A stretch of DNA of 64,000 bases, from contig JACVTC010000006.1 of assembly GCA_016946835.1 (NCBI GenBank), forward strand, positions 64,001 to 128,000, in the 5' to 3' direction. The notes under the pieces were generated by a model that worked only from the letters and a program-made list of their open reading frames with translations, was not told the DNA's origin and searched no databases. Position numbers and translations under genes: made by a program. Each line of letters starts with the position of its first letter. Positions within the stretch are counted from its first letter, which is position 1. Positions 59,580 to 64,000 of the stretch are shown here, piece by piece. The stretch is from Neocallimastix lanati (nom. inval.). Lineage: Eukaryota; Neocallimastigomycota; Neocallimastigomycetes; Neocallimastigales; Neocallimastigaceae.

Positions 59580-59885
59580 CACCTCAACCCATTTTGCATT
59601 AATAATTATTTTATTAATTATTTTATTAATTATTAATAATATCTTCTTGAATATTCTTTCTGTATAAAATTATAGAAAGTTAAAGATTCTTTCGGTTCGT
59701 AATTCAACCGAAATGAATTTAGAAATTCTTATTATATAAATTATTTTATTCTTTTTTGATAAGATTCATTTTCATCAATTAAAATCAATATTCTAGAAAC
59801 TTTACATTATTAATTATTACAAACATATTTCTAAATATTTCTTTAAAATTATTTTTACATGTTAAAACTGTTTTTCCGTTAAAAG

Positions 59886-59894
59886 TATAAATAG
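59886..59894 (+). promoter_or_regulatory. Possible TATA box of Gypsy element 2
   Basis: TATAAATAG lies in a locally non-repetitive context about 2.1 kb upstream of gag, as expected for a promoter inside the 5' LTR. In so AT-rich a sequence, chance cannot be excluded. Confidence 0.3.
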
Positions 59895-60626
59895 TGCGAA
59901 CTTCACGAATGAAAATATTTTTCTTCGTGCTTTTATTAATAATAATTAACGTATAAGTAATTCGAAATATTACCTTGTTGATTAATATTAATAATTATTT
60001 TAAATTTTATAATTAATAAAAAATATTTCTAATAAAACGAATTATTTATACAGATAGTGTAAACCTATTGAGTTTTCTCCTTTCTGTGTTTCTATATCTC
60101 ATCCCGCCTTTACAATAGAAGCACCTCCGTTACAATAAAAGCACCAGCTAATCCAAGCCCTCAATACCTTTACGCTATTTCTCAGACGTTCTACCGTACT
60201 TTTAGGAATTCTATCTTATCAATAACTTTTAGCAATCGTTGGGTTTCTACTTTTACTATTCTACTATTAAAGAACAAATACCTATTCTTCCGGTTCTCTC
60301 TATCTTAGTCTAATAATCTTTGAATAAATCTTCTTATCTACTATCTCTTTAATACCGGACTTCTATATCTTTTAATCCCGGATTCTATCTCCTCCCAGAC
60401 GAATAATTACTGCCTATTGATTCCTATTCAAATTATCACCTTGTCTGTTTTGAGTTACTCTCACTATTATATAATTCAATCCTTTGTATCTATTATATTA
60501 CCGGATAATCCTAATCCTATGGTTGTTGAAATTAATTTTTATAACAAAAATTCTTGTACTACCCGATCATATAATTCAAATTAAACTTGTACTACCCTAT
60601 TAAGATAAAACTTACATTACCTTAAC

Positions 60627-60676
<50 letters not shown>

Positions 60677-60853
60677 GATAATATTAAATTAATCTTGTAT
60701 TACCTTAACCCTTCAAAATTAATTCTAATATTTACCCAACAAAATTAATTAATAATTAGATAAATAATATTAAATTAATTTAATAAGAAAAAAATTTTTA
60801 ATTTTTAGATAAATATTTTAGATTAATTTAGTGAATAAATCAATTAGTTTTAG

Positions 60854-60890
<37 letters not shown>

Positions 60891-60935
60891 TCATTTAATT
60901 TATAACAAAAATAATAATTTTTTAAATTAGCTTAG

Positions 60936-60986
<51 letters not shown>

Positions 60987-61894
60987 TAATAATAATATTA
61001 ATAATTATAATAATTTTTATTTTTAATTATTTTAATAAATTACTTGCTTGAAATAATAGCAAGAAAAACCTGTGCCATTTTATTTTTTATTTATTTATTT
61101 AAAAAGCGTTTATACGAGCGAATAGAGCTCATATACAGAGTTAGAAGAATTGTCTTCTTTAGTGTTGCACTCGACGAATAGATTTGGTTCTAGACTAGGT
61201 AAAACTCTATAAGAGAGCACCGTAGCCTATTATAAAGGAAAACGGTTCTAGGTTTGCAACAACTCTGGCGAATAAGGAGCTTACGTCACCGAAGGCGTAA
61301 GATTAAAATTATATAGTATTTTAAAATTTTATTTCGTGCTTACTCGCGGCACTAGTTATAATAGTACTGACGGTTTTTTCTATAGTTGTGAGTCAATAGT
61401 ACTATTCTATTTTATCAATCAATAATTTTATAATTAATATTATAATTTTATAATTAAGAAAACAAAGATTAAAATATAAATATAAGGTTTATACGACTTC
61501 CAAAGCGACAGAAGTTGGTCTCTGTTTTCGTAACATTTTAGTGTTCAGATACTATTGATATAGGGGAAAATAATTTGTTTTATTCTTTTCAGCTAACAAT
61601 AAGTTAGACATAATAAAGAATCTAACAATATTACTTCCTTTTGTCTATAAGACATTAACAATCGATTTTATCTGCGTTATCACTAAAAGGCTAAAGGAAC
61701 TTATCGTATAAAACTTTGATAGATTATATATTTAGTTGGTCCAATACTATATAATCTAGTTTATATTTCAGTAATTTTTGATAAATAATTATAAAATAAA
61801 AATATTTAATTATAAAATATTATAAAGTGTTATTAAAATTTTGTGTTCTTATCCATTAACCTTGGAAACCTACCAATAAACAACTTTTGAACTT

Positions 61895-61946
61895 TTGGAA
61901 TCTCTACTACCTATCTACCTTTTGGATTATTGGAATCTCTACTACC
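61895..61946 (+). repeat. 17-bp direct repeat in the gag leader
   Basis: TTGGAATCTCTACTACC occurs at 61895-61911 and again at 61930-61946, 35 bp apart, followed by a weaker third copy (TTCTGGATTCTACCGCC, about 61958-61974). Confidence 0.75.
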
Positions 61947-62023
61947 ACTTTGGGAACTTCTGGATTCTACCGCCTATTCTTTACCTTTGAAAACTTATTC
62001 TACTTTACCTTATTTATTTTAAT

Positions 62024-62824
62024 ATGGACAACTATTATCAAGAAAATTCTACTTTTAAGGACGGTTTTGCTGGTGATCGTCGATTCTTTAAAGGATTTCT
62101 AGCTAAAATGGAACTTATTTTTATGATTCAACCGGAAAGATTTACAAACGATGAAGCTAAAGTAATCTATATCATTTCTCGTTTGTATGGAAACGCCATG
62201 AATTGGGCTGCTACCCTTATTGAAAACCAAGATCCTTGTCTCCTTAATTATAATCAATTCATTGCTAGATTAAAATCAGTATTTGGAAGCTACGACTCCA
62301 CCTTTATTGCCAACCAGAAATTAAGAACAATCAAACAAAAACGAATTGGTGAAGTCAGAAATTATATTTTAGAATTTAATAAATACGCCGATGAATCTTC
62401 CTGGAATGAAGAAGCCAAGATGGACGCCTTTCTTGCCGGTCTACATGACCATATTGCTACTAGAATTTTAGAAATGTTTCCTGGACCTCAAACCCTCTTT
62501 GCTATGCAAACAATTGCATCTAGAATCGATAATCGTATTTCTACTCATAGACAATTTTCCAATCTTCAAGGTCAAAATTCAAATAATAGTAATAATAATA
62601 AAAATAAAAAAGGCAAAAAATCATTCTTTTTCCAAAAGCAATTTAAATCCAAACCTCATGGACCTCTATCTCAAGAAGAAAAAGAAAGAAGAAGAAGAGA
62701 AAATCTTTGTTTGTATTGTGGATCCTCTGAACATTCTCTCGACAATTGTCCACTTAAAAATAAATATAAAAATAAAAATAAACCTTCATCAAGTAGCACT
62801 TATGTTTCTAATCCCGAATCATAA
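62024..62824 (+). CDS. Gag of Gypsy element 2
   Basis: 266 residues. The capsid-like helical domain includes FKGFLAKMELIFMIQPERFT (about residue 22-41), a YIISRLYGNAMNWAA block (49-63) and VRNYILEFNKYADE (111-124). These follow the Ty3/gypsy Gag pattern (F-L-x-K-M-E, L-x-G-x-A-x-x-W, Y-x-x-E-F-x-x-Y). A Lys/Asn-rich basic linker precedes one zinc knuckle, CLYCGSSEHSLDNC (229-242), of C-x2-C-x4-H-x4-C form. The ATG at 62024 follows a C/T-rich leader; the overlapping frame at 61887-62102 has no domain. The stop TAA is followed in the same frame by the protease. Confidence 0.88.
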   Translation: MDNYYQENSTFKDGFAGDRRFFKGFLAKMELIFMIQPERFTNDEAKVIYIISRLYGNAMNWAATLIENQDPCLLNYNQFIARLKSVFGSYDSTFIANQKLRTIKQKRIGEVRNYILEFNKYADESSWNEEAKMDAFLAGLHDHIATRILEMFPGPQTLFAMQTIASRIDNRISTHRQFSNLQGQNSNNSNNNKNKKGKKSFFFQKQFKSKPHGPLSQEEKERRRRENLCLYCGSSEHSLDNCPLKNKYKNKNKPSSSSTYVSNPES

Positions 62825-64000
62825 CCTATTTCTAGACCTAGAGTTTCTGACTCAAATCTTCCTATTTACGAATTTTCTTTGAGTATTGATAATACAAATT
62901 CTACTGCTAAAATTCTTCTCGATACTGGTTCTCAAATCAATTTAATGGATATCTACTATATTAAAGAAAATAATATCCCGTATTCAACTAAAACTAATTT
63001 CCCTAAGGTATCTGGCATCGGTGGAAAGCAAACTATTCTTGGTAAAACTCTTCCTATTTCCATCACTTATAAAAATCACAAATGTAAAACTCAATTCTAT
63101 GTGGTTGACCTTCCTTCCTATTGTGCTATTTTAGGTTTCGAATGGATTTCTACTCACAATCCCGACATTGACTTCAAAAATAAAGTTTTAAGATTCAATT
63201 CCAATCATTGTATTGAAAATTGTTTAATCATTCCTAATTCCTTTACTACCCATATTTCTGAAAATGAAACCTTAACCACTGAAGACGAAAAACTTAAAGA
63301 TACTGATATTCAAGAATTATTACCAACACAGCTTATTCCATTCAAGGATGTTTTTAACGAAAAATCCGCTAATGAATTACCTCCTCATCGTCCTTATGAT
63401 TGCGAGATTAAACTTAAGCAAAATGCAAAACTTCATTATGGCCCAATTTATCCCCTAACTGAAAAAGAATCTCTAGTCTTAAAGAAATATATTAAAGAAA
63501 ATGAAAACAAAAAATTTATTAGAAAATCTAAATCTCCAGCTGCTGCTTCTGTTTTCTTTGTTCCTAAGAAAGACGTGAATGATCTTAGGCTAGTTGTAGA
63601 CTATCGACCTTTAAACGAAGTCACCATCCGTGATTCATACCCTCTTCCACTAATTAATGATATGTTAGAAAATCTTAGTAATGGTAAAGTCTTCTCAAAA
63701 TTAGATCTACGTTCAGCATATAATTTGATAAGGATCAAAGAAGGTGACGAATATAAAACAGCATTCACATGCAAATATGGTCACTATGAGTATCTAGTCA
63801 TGCCTTTTGGACTAAAAAATGCTCCAGCGGTTTTTCAACATTTCATTAATGACATATTTGAAGACATTATTGGCTCTTTCGTTTATTGCTATATTGATGA
63901 TATAATTATCTTTTCTCCTGACATGGATACTCACTTTCAACATCTTATTGAAGTTTTAAAAAGACTAAGAAAAGCTGGTTTATATGCAAAATTGGAAAAA
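62825..64000 (+). CDS. Pol of Gypsy element 2: protease and reverse transcriptase (partial)
   Basis: Open in the gag frame directly after TAA and still open at the window end. An aspartic protease carries the normal LLDTGSQ triad (D codon at 62921) and a GFEWI segment, the equivalent of the G-x-D/E-W-L motif. Reverse transcriptase contains KFIRKSKSPAAASVFFVPKK, LRLVVDYRPLNE, FSKLDLRSAYNLIRI, YLVMPFGLKNAPAVFQ and the catalytic YIDD at about 63889-63902, followed by the thumb FQHLIEVLKRLRKAGLYAKL. There is no ATG at the pol start (the first is at 62945, inside the protease). Expression as Gag-Pol by stop readthrough is therefore likely, unless the TAA is a new mutation in a single gag-pol frame. 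Confidence 0.88.

Larger units (their letters stand above)
59580..62023 (+). other. Presumed LTR and leader of Gypsy element 2
   Basis: No protein gene is seen. TATAAATAG (59886-59894) is a plausible promoter. The stretch 60060-60600 is rich in C and T and of normal complexity. Poly-A runs fill 60630-60985. At 61080-61400 lies a GC-richer stretch with a small hairpin (CTTACG 61280-61285 with CGTAAG 61296-61301). The stretch 61850-62020 is a C/T-rich leader with a 17-bp direct repeat. LTR limits and primer-binding site were not resolved. Confidence 0.45.
62024..64000 (+). mobile_element. Gypsy element 2, apparently intact, runs off the right edge
   Basis: gag, protease and reverse transcriptase are seen with every domain frame open except one TAA at 62822-62824. 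It is the same family as the decayed relic at 49871-51060, whose remains show that the family also carries integrase and a chromodomain. Confidence 0.85.

Noticed and set aside
61887-62102. Open frame overlapping the gag start
   Set aside because: No domain, and it covers the repetitive C/T-rich leader and the start of the well-supported gag in another frame.

Overview
The window is eukaryotic and extremely A+T-rich. Its long poly-A/poly-T runs, TTTA and AAT microsatellites and intron-split genes, together with a division I chitin synthase, point to a fungus. The style (near-total AT intergenes, Asn-rich proteins, ankyrin genes, small Cys-rich membrane proteins) fits the anaerobic gut fungi (Neocallimastigomycota). 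That assignment is inference from composition and gene content.

Left part (1-30 kb) holds sparse host genes in AT-rich repeat. They are a Cys-rich single-pass membrane protein in two exons (5509-6833) with a decayed relative downstream (about 9000-9546), an unrecognised basic protein in two exons (17622-18438), the signal peptidase complex subunit Spc2 in five exons on the minus strand (21120-22863), and a Ptc1-like PP2C phosphatase in seven exons (26822-29684). I rebuilt the exons by matching reading phase, splice sites and family motifs.

Middle part (30-45 kb) contains a decayed Ty1/copia element with a recognisable LTR pair (about 30.85-34.28 kb, minus strand), LINE-like relics, an intronless 610-residue ankyrin-repeat protein (36440-38272, minus) and an 840-residue chitin synthase (41875-44397, minus).

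Right part (48.5-64 kb) is a retroelement cluster around a tRNA-Ser(GCT) gene (55057-55138, minus). It holds a decayed Gypsy element with a chromodomain, a LINE-like 3' part, a perfect 34-bp hairpin, a 3'-truncated Gypsy element (gag and pol in different frames, 56447-59511), and a second Gypsy element running off the right edge (gag and pol in one frame, separated by one TAA; 62024-64000).

The strongest unusual signal is at the gag/pol junction of the first Gypsy element. A TTTAAAC slippery heptamer lies in the correct gag phase, followed after 8 nt by what reads as a complete H-type pseudoknot, and it leads exactly into the open pol frame. The neighbouring Gypsy lineage uses a different junction, an in-frame stop. 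The two gag-pol expression arrangements therefore lie side by side.
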